Shown piece after piece: positions 45,105 through 54,814 of a stretch of 64,000 bases of DNA. A program made the translations under genes and the position numbers. The notes under the pieces were generated by a model, which ran no database searches, was not told the DNA's origin, and worked only from the letters and a program-made list of their open reading frames with translations. The stretch covers positions 89,905 to 153,904 of the forward strand of contig NZ_FQXB01000006.1 in assembly GCF_900129845.1 (NCBI RefSeq), written 5' to 3'. Every line of letters starts with the position of its first letter. Position 1 is the stretch's first letter. Origin of the DNA: Cognatiyoonia sediminum (GTDB taxonomy: Bacteria; Pseudomonadota; Alphaproteobacteria; Rhodobacterales; Rhodobacteraceae).

Positions 45105-45773
45105 ATGTGCGGGCGGATGGCCGTGACGCTACCGCATGATGCGATGGCGCAGGTGTTTGATGCCAATCTGTCCAACGACCTGCCGCATGTTCCGAACTAC
45201 AATGTTTGCCCCACGGCGCAGGTTCATGCTGTCACGTCCTCTGACGGTGTGCGCCGGCTTCAGCCGATGCGCTGGGGCTTTATCCCTCGGTGGTACAAAA
45301 AGCCGAATGGTGGTCCGCTTTTAATTAACGCGCGGTCAGAAACCATTGCTGAAAAGCCTGCCTTCCGCGATGCCTGCCGCAATCGGCGTTGTTTGATCGT
45401 GGCGGATGGATTTTATGAATGGAAACGAGAAAAGGATCAAACGCCTCTCCCTTGGTGGGTGACACGGTCGGACGGCGCGCCGATGGTGTTTGCGGGTGTT
45501 TGGCAGAATTGGGGAGCAGAGGAGGAGGTGCTGACGACCTGCGCCATTGTTACGATAGCTGCGAACGATGATATGGCACCCATTCACCATAGGCTTCCTG
45601 TGATCTTGGACGAAGATCAATGGGCGCTTTGGTTGGGTGAAGAAGGAAAAGGGGCAGCAGCCCTCATGAAAAGCGCCCCCGAAGGAGCGCTTTCAATTGC
45701 TAGAGTGTCAACGGCGGTCAATTCAAATCGGGCAACTGGGCCGGAGTTGATTGAACCATTCGAGGATCATTGA
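45105..45773 (+). CDS. SOS response-associated peptidase / abasic-site shield (SRAP, YedK/HMCES type)
   Basis: SRAP proteins covalently cap abasic sites in single-stranded DNA through the amino-terminal cysteine. The 222-residue protein begins MCGRMAV, giving Cys2 after Met removal. It also has the other active-site parts: NARSETIAEKPAFRDA (Asn and Arg), DGFYEWKR (Glu) and HHRLPVIL (His). The start ATG is fixed by the required Cys2. It overlaps the convergent gene by seven bases. Confidence 0.93.
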   Translation: MCGRMAVTLPHDAMAQVFDANLSNDLPHVPNYNVCPTAQVHAVTSSDGVRRLQPMRWGFIPRWYKKPNGGPLLINARSETIAEKPAFRDACRNRRCLIVADGFYEWKREKDQTPLPWWVTRSDGAPMVFAGVWQNWGAEEEVLTTCAIVTIAANDDMAPIHHRLPVILDEDQWALWLGEEGKGAAALMKSAPEGALSIARVSTAVNSNRATGPELIEPFEDH

Positions 45774-46210
45774 CCCAGATAGGGTTCGTCAAAGGTGATC
45801 TCACCGCGGTAATAGCTGTTGTTTCCACCATATTGATATACATATGGCGATCTGAGGTCAGTTTCCGTGCAGTCGTGGATCGTGATTACGGTTGAATTGT
45901 TGTTTGAGATCCAATCCGTATTCCAACCGTCTTTCGCACCAGCGAAGTAGTAATTCCCGTTTGAGTCGGTATTGCATGGGTTGCTGGAGCTGTAACCACT
46001 GTAATTGTCGTTATAGTTTTCCGAATAAAGACGTGCCCAGTTGCCCGACTTATTCACGAAACGAATGGTGTCACCGGGTTGAACGTGAATGGTCTGCGGG
46101 AAATATCCGCGCTTTTCGATGCGCACTTCGTGCTGTGTGCTTTGAGCACTTGCAGCAAGCGGAAGGGCAACAAGTGTTGTAGCTAAAACTGTGGATACTA
46201 ATTTATTCAT
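45767..46210 (-). CDS. Exported cupredoxin-like protein without standard copper ligands
   Basis: The 147-residue protein has a signal peptide (1-22, ASA/QS) and a beta-sandwich start typical of cupredoxins (HEVRIEKRGYFPQTIHVQPG followed by DTIRFVNKSG). The usual His after FVN and the C-terminal Cys-His-Met cluster are absent: the relevant positions read GNWARLYS and HDCTETDLRSPYVYQYGG. The middle is rich in Asn, Ser and Tyr, with two cysteines (NPCNT and HDCTE) that may pair. A non-copper structural or binding role is likely. Confidence 0.6.
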   Translation of the reverse strand: MNKLVSTVLATTLVALPLAASAQSTQHEVRIEKRGYFPQTIHVQPGDTIRFVNKSGNWARLYSENYNDNYSGYSSSNPCNTDSNGNYYFAGAKDGWNTDWISNNNSTVITIHDCTETDLRSPYVYQYGGNNSYYRGEITFDEPYLGQ

Positions 46211-46376
46211 TTGACATACCTCGTTCGGAGTCAGACGGACTCTTTCAAGGCATTTTTATCCATCAAATAGGGCGCTCATGTGACTAAAAGAGAGTGTATA
46301 ACAGCCTGATTTAAAACAAAAAAGAAACAATAATGCCAACTGCAAGCAACTGTTTCGGTATTTGCTAACAATCGAC

Positions 46377-47249
46377 CTATTCCGGTACAATCGCCCCACG
46401 ATATCCAATGACATGACTGGCTAATTTGTGCGCGACCTGTAAGGCGTCAGATTGCGTTGATCCGCTTAAGATTGAACCAAGATATCCGCCATTAAAGCTG
46501 TCACCGGCGGCTGTGGAATCTACGACCTGTTTGGCAGATGAAAACGCTTGTTCTTCAGTGTTCGGCTGAAGCGAAAGCGGGCCGGTTTCTCCGCGCTTCA
46601 GCGCACCGGATTTTGACATCCCAAGAAACCGGTCTTGGACCTGTTCGGCAGTTTCGTTGAAGAGGTTCATCTCGTCATCTATAGACGGAAGGCAGATATC
46701 CGAGATGGCCCAGAATGAGGAGATGACCCTTTGCGCAATCTCTTGATTTTCCCAAAGAAGAGGGCGGTAGTTGCTATCAAACGCAATACGCGCAGGTGAT
46801 TGGTTCAAATAGGTATAGAGACCATCGCGAACCTCTTGCGGCAAGATGGCCAGAGAAATCGCTGATAAGTAAATGACGTTAGCTCCATCCAATGCGGAAA
46901 AATCTAATGCGCCGTCGATTTGAAACATCTCACGAGCTGCCGAGGCGCTACGCCAATATGTGAATGAACGTTCGCCGAATTCGTCGGTTTCAATCGCATA
47001 GAGTCCGGGTGATTTGCCTTCAATTACTTGGCAAACCGATGTGCCGATCGCGTGGTCTTCCATGAATGAAAGGATTCTCTTCGAGAAACTGTCGTCTCCC
47101 AGCGCGGTTACATATTGAACATCAAGTTGGGGGGCCGTGCGTTTGAGGTAGATCGCTGTATTCAAGGTATCCCCAGCGACCCCAAGGCTGGCATTCGCAC
47201 CATCGGTCGAGAGTTCGATCATTGCTTCGCCCACGCAAACTACTCTCAT
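46377..47249 (-). CDS. Sugar/sugar-acid kinase, 2-keto-3-deoxygluconate kinase-like
   Basis: The 290-residue PfkB-family kinase starts with the typical CVGEAMIELS strand, has the sugar-binding GVAGDTLNTAIYLKR block and the catalytic anion-hole motif DSTAAGDSFNGGYLG near residue 245. KdgK enzymes phosphorylate 2-keto-3-deoxygluconate. That assignment is supported by the divergent sugar-acid dehydratase gene, but other ketoacid sugars are possible. AAAGGGCC precedes the ATG at 47249. Confidence 0.8.
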   Translation of the reverse strand: MRVVCVGEAMIELSTDGANASLGVAGDTLNTAIYLKRTAPQLDVQYVTALGDDSFSKRILSFMEDHAIGTSVCQVIEGKSPGLYAIETDEFGERSFTYWRSASAAREMFQIDGALDFSALDGANVIYLSAISLAILPQEVRDGLYTYLNQSPARIAFDSNYRPLLWENQEIAQRVISSFWAISDICLPSIDDEMNLFNETAEQVQDRFLGMSKSGALKRGETGPLSLQPNTEEQAFSSAKQVVDSTAAGDSFNGGYLGSILSGSTQSDALQVAHKLASHVIGYRGAIVPE

Positions 47250-47291
47250 CTTTGGCCCTTTCTGCTGGCTTAGCCGCCTCAAATTTTAGAC

Positions 47292-47309
47292 TGTTAGCGC
47301 TATAGCTAA
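47292..47309. promoter_or_regulatory. LacI-type operator-like site between kinase and dehydratase genes
   Basis: TGTTAGCGCTA is a perfect match to most of the TGTTAGCGCTAACA motif used by several alphaproteobacterial LacI-family sugar regulators. It is followed by TAGCTAA, giving outer arms TTAGC/GCTAA. It sits 43 bp before the kinase gene and 70 bp before the dehydratase gene, so one regulator could control both. No LacI gene is in the window. Confidence 0.55.
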
Positions 47310-47381
47310 ATCTGAGCATTCGCAATAAGATGCCGCTTACATTCCGCGCGAAAGCGCATCAGCCAAAAATCAGGATCGAAC

Positions 47382-49178
47382 ATGGCCAAGAAAATCGGCG
47401 TATCTGACTTGCGGTCACGCAAGTGGTTTATGAACGAAGACAACATGGAAATGACCGCGCTTTATTTGGAGCGGTACCTCAACTACGGGCTGACGCGTGA
47501 AGAGCTGCAATCTGGCAAGCCGATCATCGCGATTGCGCAAACGGGGAGCGACCTGAGTCCCTGTAATCGTCACCACTTGGAACTGACCAAGCGGGTGCGT
47601 GACGGGATCATTTCGATGGGCGGGACGCCGATTGAAGTGCCGGTTCATCCGATCCAAGAGACGGGCAAACGGCCTACGGCATCCTTGGATCGCAACTTGG
47701 CCTATCTGTCCTTGGTTGAGAGCCTTTATGGCTATCCGATTGACGGCGTTGTTCTGAACATCGGGTGTGACAAGACCACGCCTGCGTTGCTGATGGCCGC
47801 AGCGACCGTGAACATTCCGGCGATTGCTTTGTCTGTTGGTCCGATGCTGAACGGGTGGTGGAAAGGCGAACGGGCTGGCTCCGGCACGGTGATCTGGAAG
47901 GCGCGCGAGATGCTTGCCGCTGGTGAGATCGACGATGAGGAATTCATGGAGATTGCGGCCGCCTCCGCCCCGTCCGTTGGCTATTGCAACACTATGGGCA
48001 CGGCGACGACGATGAATTCTTTGGCCGAAGCGTTGGGGATGCAATTACCTGGCTCAGCTGCGATTCCTGCGCCTTATCGTGAGCGGGGGCAAATCAGCTA
48101 CGAGACTGGCAAGCGGATTGTGGAGATGGTTTGGGAAGATCTGCGGCCATCTGACATCATGACTCGCGAAGCCTTTGAAAATGCGATTGTGATCAATTCA
48201 GCTATCGGTGGGTCGACGAATGCCCCGATCCACCTCAACGGGATCGCGCGCCATCTTGGGGTGCCGTTGGACAACAACGATTGGCAGAACATAGGTCACC
48301 ACGTGCCGCTGTTGGTGAATCTGATGCCGGCGGGCAAATATCTTGGTGAGGATTACCAGCAAGCAGGTGGCGTGCCGGCGGTTGTGGGAGAGCTGATCGC
48401 GGGCGATTTGCTGCCGCATCCGAATGCTGTGACATCAAACGGACAGTCGATGGGGGAAAACTGCAAAGCGCGGCGGTCGTCCAACACCGATGTGATCATG
48501 ACAACCGAGGCGCCGCTGAAAGAGCAGGCTGGTTTTATCAACCTCTCTGGCAACCTCTTTGACAGTGCGATCATGAAAACCTCCGTCATTTCAGAGCAGT
48601 TCCGGCAGACCTATCTGTCGAACCCTGATGATCCAAATGCGTTTGAGGGCAGGGCAGTAGTTTTTGACGGGCCGGAAGATTTTCATCATCGGATTGATGA
48701 TCCGGCCGAGAATATCGACGAGAACTGCATCATGTTCATGCGCGGCGCTGGGCCGAAAGGCTATCCCGGAGGGGCTGAGGTTGTGAACATGCGCGCACCT
48801 GCATATTTGATCAAAAAGGGCGTGGAGGCATTGCCATGTGTGGGTGACGGGCGGCAGTCGGGTACATCGGGCAGCCCATCAATTTTGAATGCAGCGCCGG
48901 AAGCTGCAGCAGGGGGCGGTTTGGCTTTGCTCAAGAACGGTGATCGCGTTCGGATCGATTTGAACAAATGCACAGCGGATATGCTTGTGCCTTTGGACGA
49001 GTTGGCAGAGCGCGCGCGGACCTTGGAAGAGAACGGCTATCCGCATCCCGAAAGCCAGACACCGTGGCAGCAGTATTTCCGCGAGCTGACAGGACAATTT
49101 GATAAAGGAATGACCCTGCGCGATGCCGACACATACCGCGATATTTCGCGCAAAGGGCTGCCGCGCGATAGCCACTAG
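47382..49178 (+). CDS. IlvD/Edd-family dehydratase, sugar-acid type
   Basis: The 598-residue protein is an iron-sulfur dehydratase of the IlvD/Edd family. Candidate cluster cysteines are in [19 protein letters not shown] and [11 protein letters not shown], with [17 protein letters not shown] near the C-terminus. Length and sequence are nearer to arabonate/xylonate dehydratases than to dihydroxyacid dehydratase of branched-chain synthesis. It would convert an aldonate to a 2-keto-3-deoxy acid, the substrate of the kinase encoded divergently. The exact sugar acid is not determined. Confidence 0.85.
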   Translation: MAKKIGVSDLRSRKWFMNEDNMEMTALYLERYLNYGLTREELQSGKPIIAIAQTGSDLSPCNRHHLELTKRVRDGIISMGGTPIEVPVHPIQETGKRPTASLDRNLAYLSLVESLYGYPIDGVVLNIGCDKTTPALLMAAATVNIPAIALSVGPMLNGWWKGERAGSGTVIWKAREMLAAGEIDDEEFMEIAAASAPSVGYCNTMGTATTMNSLAEALGMQLPGSAAIPAPYRERGQISYETGKRIVEMVWEDLRPSDIMTREAFENAIVINSAIGGSTNAPIHLNGIARHLGVPLDNNDWQNIGHHVPLLVNLMPAGKYLGEDYQQAGGVPAVVGELIAGDLLPHPNAVTSNGQSMGENCKARRSSNTDVIMTTEAPLKEQAGFINLSGNLFDSAIMKTSVISEQFRQTYLSNPDDPNAFEGRAVVFDGPEDFHHRIDDPAENIDENCIMFMRGAGPKGYPGGAEVVNMRAPAYLIKKGVEALPCVGDGRQSGTSGSPSILNAAPEAAAGGGLALLKNGDRVRIDLNKCTADMLVPLDELAERARTLEENGYPHPESQTPWQQYFRELTGQFDKGMTLRDADTYRDISRKGLPRDSH

Positions 49179-49251
49179 AAATTCTTGGGAGTTGAGGTCG
49201 TTGTCGGCCTTGACGCCCAAAATTCGATCACATAGGACGTGGCCTTACTGA

Positions 49252-49325
49252 GCGGGTATGGTGAAATGGTATCATAAGAGCCTTCCAAGCTTAAGGTGCG
49301 GGTTCGATTCCCGCTACCCGCTCCA
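49252..49325 (+). tRNA. tRNA-Gly (anticodon UCC)
   Basis: The acceptor arms GCGGGTA (49252-49258) and TACCCGC (49315-49321) pair fully, and the T arm is GCGGG-TTCGATT-CCCGC. The anticodon loop CTTCCAA places TCC at positions 34-36, which reads GGA glycine codons. CCA is encoded (49323-49325). The anticodon stem has one weak pair at its outer end. Confidence 0.95.
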
Positions 49326-49402
49326 ACTTCCCTCACTTCGCCGCCTTGTCCTTTCTGGGTGCCAGTTCTATTTGACACAAGACGAAGACAGGACAGCGCC
49401 AA

Positions 49403-51196
49403 ATGGCTGACGCCCAAATCCAATCAGAAGACGACCGCGAGGCCTCCAAACAGGTTGGGGCGCTGAAACAACTTTGGCCGTTTATGCGGCCCTATAAGCT
49501 GATGATCGCGCTTGCGACGATTGCTTTGGTGACGACTGCGGGGTTGTCTTTGATTTTGCCGCTTGCTGTGCGTCGGGTGATCGACAATTTCAACGAAGAA
49601 AGTGCCGCGCTTCTCCAGCAGTATTTTCTAGCTGCTCTTGGTGTCGCTGGGCTTTTGGCCGTTGGCACCGCACTCCGGTACTATTTGGTGACGAGGCTTG
49701 GCGAACGCGTAGTTGCGGACATTCGCAAAGGCGTTTTCACCCGCATGATCGGGATGAGCCCGTCGTTCTTTGAAAAACTCAAGACCGGTGAGGTGTTGAG
49801 CCGGATTACAACGGACACAACGTTGATCCTGTCGGTCATCGGCAGTTCTGTATCTGTCGCACTCCGCAATGTTTTGATCTTGGTTGGCGGGATTGCGTTG
49901 ATGCTTTGGACATCGATCAAGATGTCTTTGTTGGTACTATGGCCGATCCCTGTGATCATCTTTCCTATTATTTTCTTGGGGCGCCGCGTGCGCAGGCTTT
50001 CGAAGGAAAATCAGGATTGGATTGCGACGTCGTCCGGCGATGCCTCGGAACAACTGTTGTCCGCGCAGACGGTTCAAGCGTTCACGCATGAAGACCTCAG
50101 CCGATTGAAATTCGATGACGTGACCGAAAAGAGCTTCGTCGCGGCGCGGCGGCGCATTGCGACACGGGCCGTTTTGACCGCAATCGTGATTTTTGTAGCG
50201 TTTTCAGGCGTAGTTGGTTTCCTTTGGATGGGGGCGAACGATGTGCGCAGCGGCGTGATCACCATTGGTGAACTGGTGCAGTTTATGATCTACACGATTA
50301 TGGTTGCTGGCTCGGTCGCAGCCCTGACCGAAATCTGGAGCGAACTGCAACGCGCCGCCGGAGCGACAGAACGATTGGTTGAGTTGTTGGGAGCCGAGGA
50401 TGACGTTTCTGATCCCACCCAACCCGTGAAAGTTCCGTCGGCGCTAAGCGGTGAAATTACATTTGACGATGTGACATTCAGCTACCCGTCCCGCCCGTCT
50501 GTTTCAGCGTTGGACGGTGTTAGCTTGCATATCCAGCCGGGGGAGACCGTTGCGTTGGTCGGCCCATCAGGTGCCGGCAAGACGACAATTATCCAACTGG
50601 TTCAGCGGTTCTATGATCCTCAATCGGGTGTCATCAAACTCGATGGGATTGACCTGAAGGATATGGAACGGCAGGCGTTTCGAAAACATATCGCCTTGGT
50701 TCCTCAAGACCCTGTGATTTTTGCGGATACGGCACGAGAAAACATTCGATTTGGCCGTCCAGAGGCAAGCAATGCCGAGGTGGAGACGGCGGCCAAGGCG
50801 GCGGCGGCCCATGATTTCTTAACCGCTTTGCCTGAGGGTTATGACAGCCACGTAGGCGAACGCGGTGTCATGCTGTCTGGTGGACAAAAGCAAAGGATCG
50901 CGATTGCACGCGCAATTTTGCGAGATGCACCGATCTTGTTACTCGACGAGGCGACATCTGCGCTGGATGCGGAAAGTGAGAACGCGGTACAGAAGGCGGT
51001 TGATCAGCTAGCCCAGAACCGGACCACTTTGATCGTTGCGCATAGGCTTGCGACTGTGAAAAAGGCAGATCGGATCGTGGTATTTGAGGGCGGTCAGATC
51101 GTAGCGCAGGGCACCCATGACAGTTTGGTGAGTGAGGGAGGGCTCTACGCCCGCCTTGCCAAACTGCAATTTACAGCCGGACTGGCTGCCGAATAA
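49403..51196 (+). CDS. ABC exporter, fused permease and ATPase (MsbA-like)
   Basis: The 597-residue half-transporter has a six-helix membrane domain (about 30-320) and an ATPase domain. The ATPase part shows Walker A GPSGAGKTT, Q-loop LVPQDPVIF, signature LSGGQKQR, Walker B ILLLDEATSALD and the H-loop AHRLATVKKAD. It should work as a homodimer exporting a lipid or other hydrophobic molecule. The sequence is typical of the roseobacter exporters annotated as multidrug/lipid ABC transporters; no specific substrate is implied. It lies after tRNA-Gly and before an acyl-CoA synthetase gene. Confidence 0.9.
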   Translation: MADAQIQSEDDREASKQVGALKQLWPFMRPYKLMIALATIALVTTAGLSLILPLAVRRVIDNFNEESAALLQQYFLAALGVAGLLAVGTALRYYLVTRLGERVVADIRKGVFTRMIGMSPSFFEKLKTGEVLSRITTDTTLILSVIGSSVSVALRNVLILVGGIALMLWTSIKMSLLVLWPIPVIIFPIIFLGRRVRRLSKENQDWIATSSGDASEQLLSAQTVQAFTHEDLSRLKFDDVTEKSFVAARRRIATRAVLTAIVIFVAFSGVVGFLWMGANDVRSGVITIGELVQFMIYTIMVAGSVAALTEIWSELQRAAGATERLVELLGAEDDVSDPTQPVKVPSALSGEITFDDVTFSYPSRPSVSALDGVSLHIQPGETVALVGPSGAGKTTIIQLVQRFYDPQSGVIKLDGIDLKDMERQAFRKHIALVPQDPVIFADTARENIRFGRPEASNAEVETAAKAAAAHDFLTALPEGYDSHVGERGVMLSGGQKQRIAIARAILRDAPILLLDEATSALDAESENAVQKAVDQLAQNRTTLIVAHRLATVKKADRIVVFEGGQIVAQGTHDSLVSEGGLYARLAKLQFTAGLAAE

Positions 51197-51313
51197 CGAA
51201 GTATCGCTGCGTCAGACTTGCGCGAGGCGGATATTTTCCGCATCGTTGCGCGAGGGAGATGTCGCCTTATGTGTTAGTGAGGGGACACAACAATATCTTG
51301 GGAGGAAACCGGC

Positions 51314-53200
51314 TTGGCTTACGCGAACGTCGCTGATCGGAACGCAATCGAAAATGAAATGCCGTGGGAAAGCCGTGAGCTTCCAACAACGACGTTTGAA
51401 ATGCTGAGCAATACGGCGTCCAAGTTCAGTGGCCGTAAGGCTGTCACATTCCAGCTTCAATCCGGTGTGAGTGACCCAGATGAAACCTTCACATGGGGTC
51501 AGTTGCGCGACAAAACGGCTCAAACTGCGAACCTCTTTCGGTCGTTGGGCGTCGGCGAGAATGACGTTGTTGCCTACCTACTTCCTAACGCGAGTGAAAC
51601 CGTTCTAACGTACCTTGGTGGTCAGGTTGCGGGCATCGTCAATCCGATCAACCCGCTTTTGGAAGCTGAACAAATTGCAGCGATCCTCCGTGAAACCAAT
51701 GCGAAGGTTTTGGTGACGCTTAAGGCCTTCCCAAAAACCGATGTGCCGCAGAAAGCCGCGGAAGCTTTAGCGATGGCGCCGAACGTGAAAACCGTTTTGG
51801 AAGTCGATCTGCTGCGGTATTTGACCGGTCTGAAGAAATTCATCGTTCCGCTTATTCGTCCGAAGAACCCAGTTAAGCACAACGCAAAAGTTCTCGACTT
51901 CATGTCTGAGGTGAACAAACAGCCGAAAGAGCTGGCGTTTGCTGACTCCACAGAAGATCGTGTTGCCGCCTATTTCCACACTGGCGGTACAACTGGGATG
52001 CCGAAGGTAGCCCAGCACCGCTATTCCGGAATCATATATAACGCATGGTTGGGTGACCGTTTGCTCTTTACAGAGAACGACGTTCAAATGTGCCCATTGC
52101 CGATGTTCCACGTCTTCGCGGCAATCGTATCGCTCGGCGCTTCGCTTGGCTCAGGCGCACAAATCGTCTTCCCAACGCCGCAGGGGTATCGCGGCGACGG
52201 CGTATTTGATAACTTCTGGAAGCTGATCGAACGGCACAAAGCCACCTTCATGATCACGGTTCCAACTGCCATGTCAGCGCTGATGCAGCGTAAGGTCGAT
52301 GCGGATATCTCCACACTTCGCCTCGCGTTCTGTGGATCTGCGCCATTGCCGCTTGAGCTTTACCGCCGATTTGAAGAGGCCGCTGGGGTCACGATCTGCG
52401 AAGGGTATGGTCTGACTGAAGCCACATGTTTGGTGTCGATCAACCCGCCTGACGGTGAAAAGAAAGTTGGCTCCATCGGCGTGCCGTTCCCGTATTGCGA
52501 CGTGAAAATCATGTCGACCGCGACCGGCGAAGAATCCACCATGGGCGAGATTGGTGAAATCTGCGTTTCCAACCCCGGTGTTTACATGGGCATGACCTAT
52601 ACCGAGGAAGACAAGAACGTGAACCTCTTCTATCCGGGTCCGAAATCCAACGCGCAGTACCTTCGGACCGGAGATTTGGGCCGTCTGGATGAAGACGGAT
52701 ACCTTTGGATTACGGGTCGTGCGAAAGACCTGATCATTCGGGGCGGTCACAACATTGATCCGGCTGAGATTGAAGAGGCGTTGGCGGGGCACGATGCCGT
52801 TGCATTTGCTGGGGCTATTGGCCAGCCGGACGCACATGCTGGTGAGGTTCCTTGTGCCTACGTCGAATTGGTCGAAGGTGCGACGATCTCAGAAGAGGAA
52901 TTGCGCGCTTACGCGAAGGAGCACATTCACGAACGTGCGGCGCATCCAAAGCATCTCGAGATCATGGCGGAACTGCCGAAAACAGCCGTTGGCAAAATCT
53001 TCAAACCTGACCTTCGTAAAAGCGCGATGACACGCGTGTTCAATGCAGCTTTGGCGGATGTTGATGCGTCCATCGACAGTGTGGTTGAGGACAAAAAGCG
53101 AGGTTTGGTGTCCAAGGTCGCCAAAGGCCCGAACTGTGACGAGGCGGAAGTTGCTAAGATCATGGGGAGCTATGCCAACAAGTGGGATTGGGTTGAGTAA
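51314..53200 (+). CDS. Acyl-CoA synthetase (AMP-forming), FadD-like
   Basis: The 628-residue adenylate-forming enzyme has the P-loop HTGGTTGMPKVAQH, the EGYGLTEATCLV motif, the YLRTGDLGRLDEDGYLWITG hinge and a C-terminal lysine in PKTAVGKIFK. It extends about 60 residues past the usual end with SVVEDKKRGLVSKVAKGP, a feature of one roseobacter subgroup. The substrate is probably a medium or long fatty acid. The start is TTG (51314), 8 bases after GGAGG; no ATG is suitably placed. A strong terminator follows. Confidence 0.85.
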   Translation: MAYANVADRNAIENEMPWESRELPTTTFEMLSNTASKFSGRKAVTFQLQSGVSDPDETFTWGQLRDKTAQTANLFRSLGVGENDVVAYLLPNASETVLTYLGGQVAGIVNPINPLLEAEQIAAILRETNAKVLVTLKAFPKTDVPQKAAEALAMAPNVKTVLEVDLLRYLTGLKKFIVPLIRPKNPVKHNAKVLDFMSEVNKQPKELAFADSTEDRVAAYFHTGGTTGMPKVAQHRYSGIIYNAWLGDRLLFTENDVQMCPLPMFHVFAAIVSLGASLGSGAQIVFPTPQGYRGDGVFDNFWKLIERHKATFMITVPTAMSALMQRKVDADISTLRLAFCGSAPLPLELYRRFEEAAGVTICEGYGLTEATCLVSINPPDGEKKVGSIGVPFPYCDVKIMSTATGEESTMGEIGEICVSNPGVYMGMTYTEEDKNVNLFYPGPKSNAQYLRTGDLGRLDEDGYLWITGRAKDLIIRGGHNIDPAEIEEALAGHDAVAFAGAIGQPDAHAGEVPCAYVELVEGATISEEELRAYAKEHIHERAAHPKHLEIMAELPKTAVGKIFKPDLRKSAMTRVFNAALADVDASIDSVVEDKKRGLVSKVAKGPNCDEAEVAKIMGSYANKWDWVE

Positions 53201-53228
53201 ATTCTGCTAAATTCGAGTCGAATTTGCT

Positions 53229-53261
53229 AAGAGGAGCGTTCTATGGCGCTCCTCTTTTTTT
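53229..53261 (+). terminator. Intrinsic terminator after the acyl-CoA synthetase gene
   Basis: AGAGGAGCG (53230-53238) and CGCTCCTCT (53247-53255) pair fully around an 8-base loop and are followed by seven T. It starts 29 bp after the stop codon. Confidence 0.9.
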
Positions 53262-53429
53262 GCGGCGGTCTGGCGCTTCATTTTCACAAGCAACTGCGCA
53301 GTGATTGGGAATTCGGTTTGCAAGGCGAGATCACGCTTGTCGGTGAATTGATCTTTCTTAAAACCTGACAATTTGGGGTCTTTCAGCTAGAACTGTGGTC
53401 GATGCTGAGATTGGAAATGGGGATTTGCG

Positions 53430-53954
53430 ATGTCCTTTGGACTCACGAAAATCATTGGTTTCATCTTCGTTCCATTGGGGCTCGCCGGATGCATCGAAAC
53501 GACCGACCTGAGCAGTTCTGTGGTCCTTTCCCCCAGCCAAAATGTTAATGCGCCAAAGGCATCTGGTTTTGTAGGCGACATAGAGACAAACGACAAAGGC
53601 GTTCACATCGTTCGAAACCATGGCGGCGGTCGCATCATTAGCGTGGAAGCTCAACGGCGACGATTGCTCGATTGGGGTGGGCCGGTCGAAATCCGAGGTT
53701 TCTGTAACTCAGCTTGTGTTATCTTGACGACGTTACCGAACGCATGCGTCGCACCTCGATCACGCATCGGGTTTCATTCCTCAAATATCAATTTTGGACC
53801 GGTCGGGAACGCGCAGATTGTGCGCTACCTCAGGGGTGGTGTGAGAAAGAAATTTTTGGAGGAATGGCAGTTCGTGCCTCATTCGGACATCCATCACATT
53901 TGGGGTGAAAGATACGCGGAACTGGATCGTCAAACGAAAGTATGTGGTCGATAG
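53430..53954 (+). CDS. Exported ClpP/crotonase-like lipoprotein (COG3904-type)
   Basis: The 174-residue protein has a signal sequence ending in the lipobox LAGC (Cys21). It then shows the pattern of small periplasmic ClpP-fold proteins: HIVRNHGGGRIISVEAQRRR, then the nucleophile region GFCNSACVILTTLPN, then the His motif RIGFHSSNINFG. These suggest Ser-His catalysis as in ClpP-type proteases, but activity is unproven. The C-terminus is basic. It converges with the GAF-like gene. Confidence 0.65.
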   Translation: MSFGLTKIIGFIFVPLGLAGCIETTDLSSSVVLSPSQNVNAPKASGFVGDIETNDKGVHIVRNHGGGRIISVEAQRRRLLDWGGPVEIRGFCNSACVILTTLPNACVAPRSRIGFHSSNINFGPVGNAQIVRYLRGGVRKKFLEEWQFVPHSDIHHIWGERYAELDRQTKVCGR

Positions 53955-53980
53955 GGCGACTTCGGACCATATAGGAAGAT

Positions 53981-54406
53981 CTAGGCGGCACTCTGTTCCA
54001 GTGACAGGGCAACGTCGCCCAGTCGTTTCGCTTCCGATTTGTTCCAAATACGCGGCTTCGCGTTCATCACGGAAAGCGCCGTCGCACCAAGTAAATCAAC
54101 GAATAGCGGAACCGATAGGATTGCTTCAAGTCCTTCTGCTCGCATCACTGGGCAATCCATCTTTCCGTTCGTTCGGGATATGGATGGGCAAGCGACAATC
54201 TCCGAATTTGCAATGACTGGAATCACACAGACCAAAGGATCTTTAGGTAAGCTGATAGTTTCAACTTCGGGATGAGATTTTGTCAGAACGTAGTGTGTCA
54301 GAACGGTTTTGTTCTTAGACAAAAAAGATAGTGCAACCGCGTCGACGCTAGATTCATCTCGCAAATCAACAAAAAATTCGGTTCTTTCGAACAAAGCAAT
54401 AGTCAT
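53981..54406 (-). CDS. GAF-like domain protein
   Basis: The 141-residue protein has one domain whose second half (EGLEAILSVPLFVDLLGATA, then LSVMNAKPRIWNKSEAKRLG) follows the GAF pattern of a hydrophobic strand, a small-residue strand and a final helix. The first half is poorly conserved. No catalytic or DNA-binding domain is attached, so it may bind a small molecule or be a partner protein. GGGAG lies 10 bases before the ATG at 54406; a TTG start five codons upstream would overlap that site. Confidence 0.5.
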   Translation of the reverse strand: MTIALFERTEFFVDLRDESSVDAVALSFLSKNKTVLTHYVLTKSHPEVETISLPKDPLVCVIPVIANSEIVACPSISRTNGKMDCPVMRAEGLEAILSVPLFVDLLGATALSVMNAKPRIWNKSEAKRLGDVALSLEQSAA

Positions 54407-54656
54407 CAGCCACGCTCCCAATACGCGTTGGACAGATCAAAATTAAACATAAACCGATAAGATGAGCCTAGGTCGATTTGTCGCCACTGCAACTTCTATC
54501 ATTTATTTGTGTTGGTGTGAGCTACGGAATCTGGTTAAGGCCTCATGGGGGTGAAGTGATCGATTGTTAATTGTAGGTTCAAGCACTGGCGAGGCGGAAT
54601 GCGTCGGGTACGCTTCAAGCAACCCAAAATCGATCGGCAAAACTGTGTGATGTAGA

Positions 54657-54731
<75 letters not shown>

Positions 54732-54814
54732 GTTGAAGCTGCGAATTAGACCCAAAATCAAACTGGCGCAAGCCCTGACTGGACCCTTTTTGCACAGGTT
54801 GATAACAACGCAGC

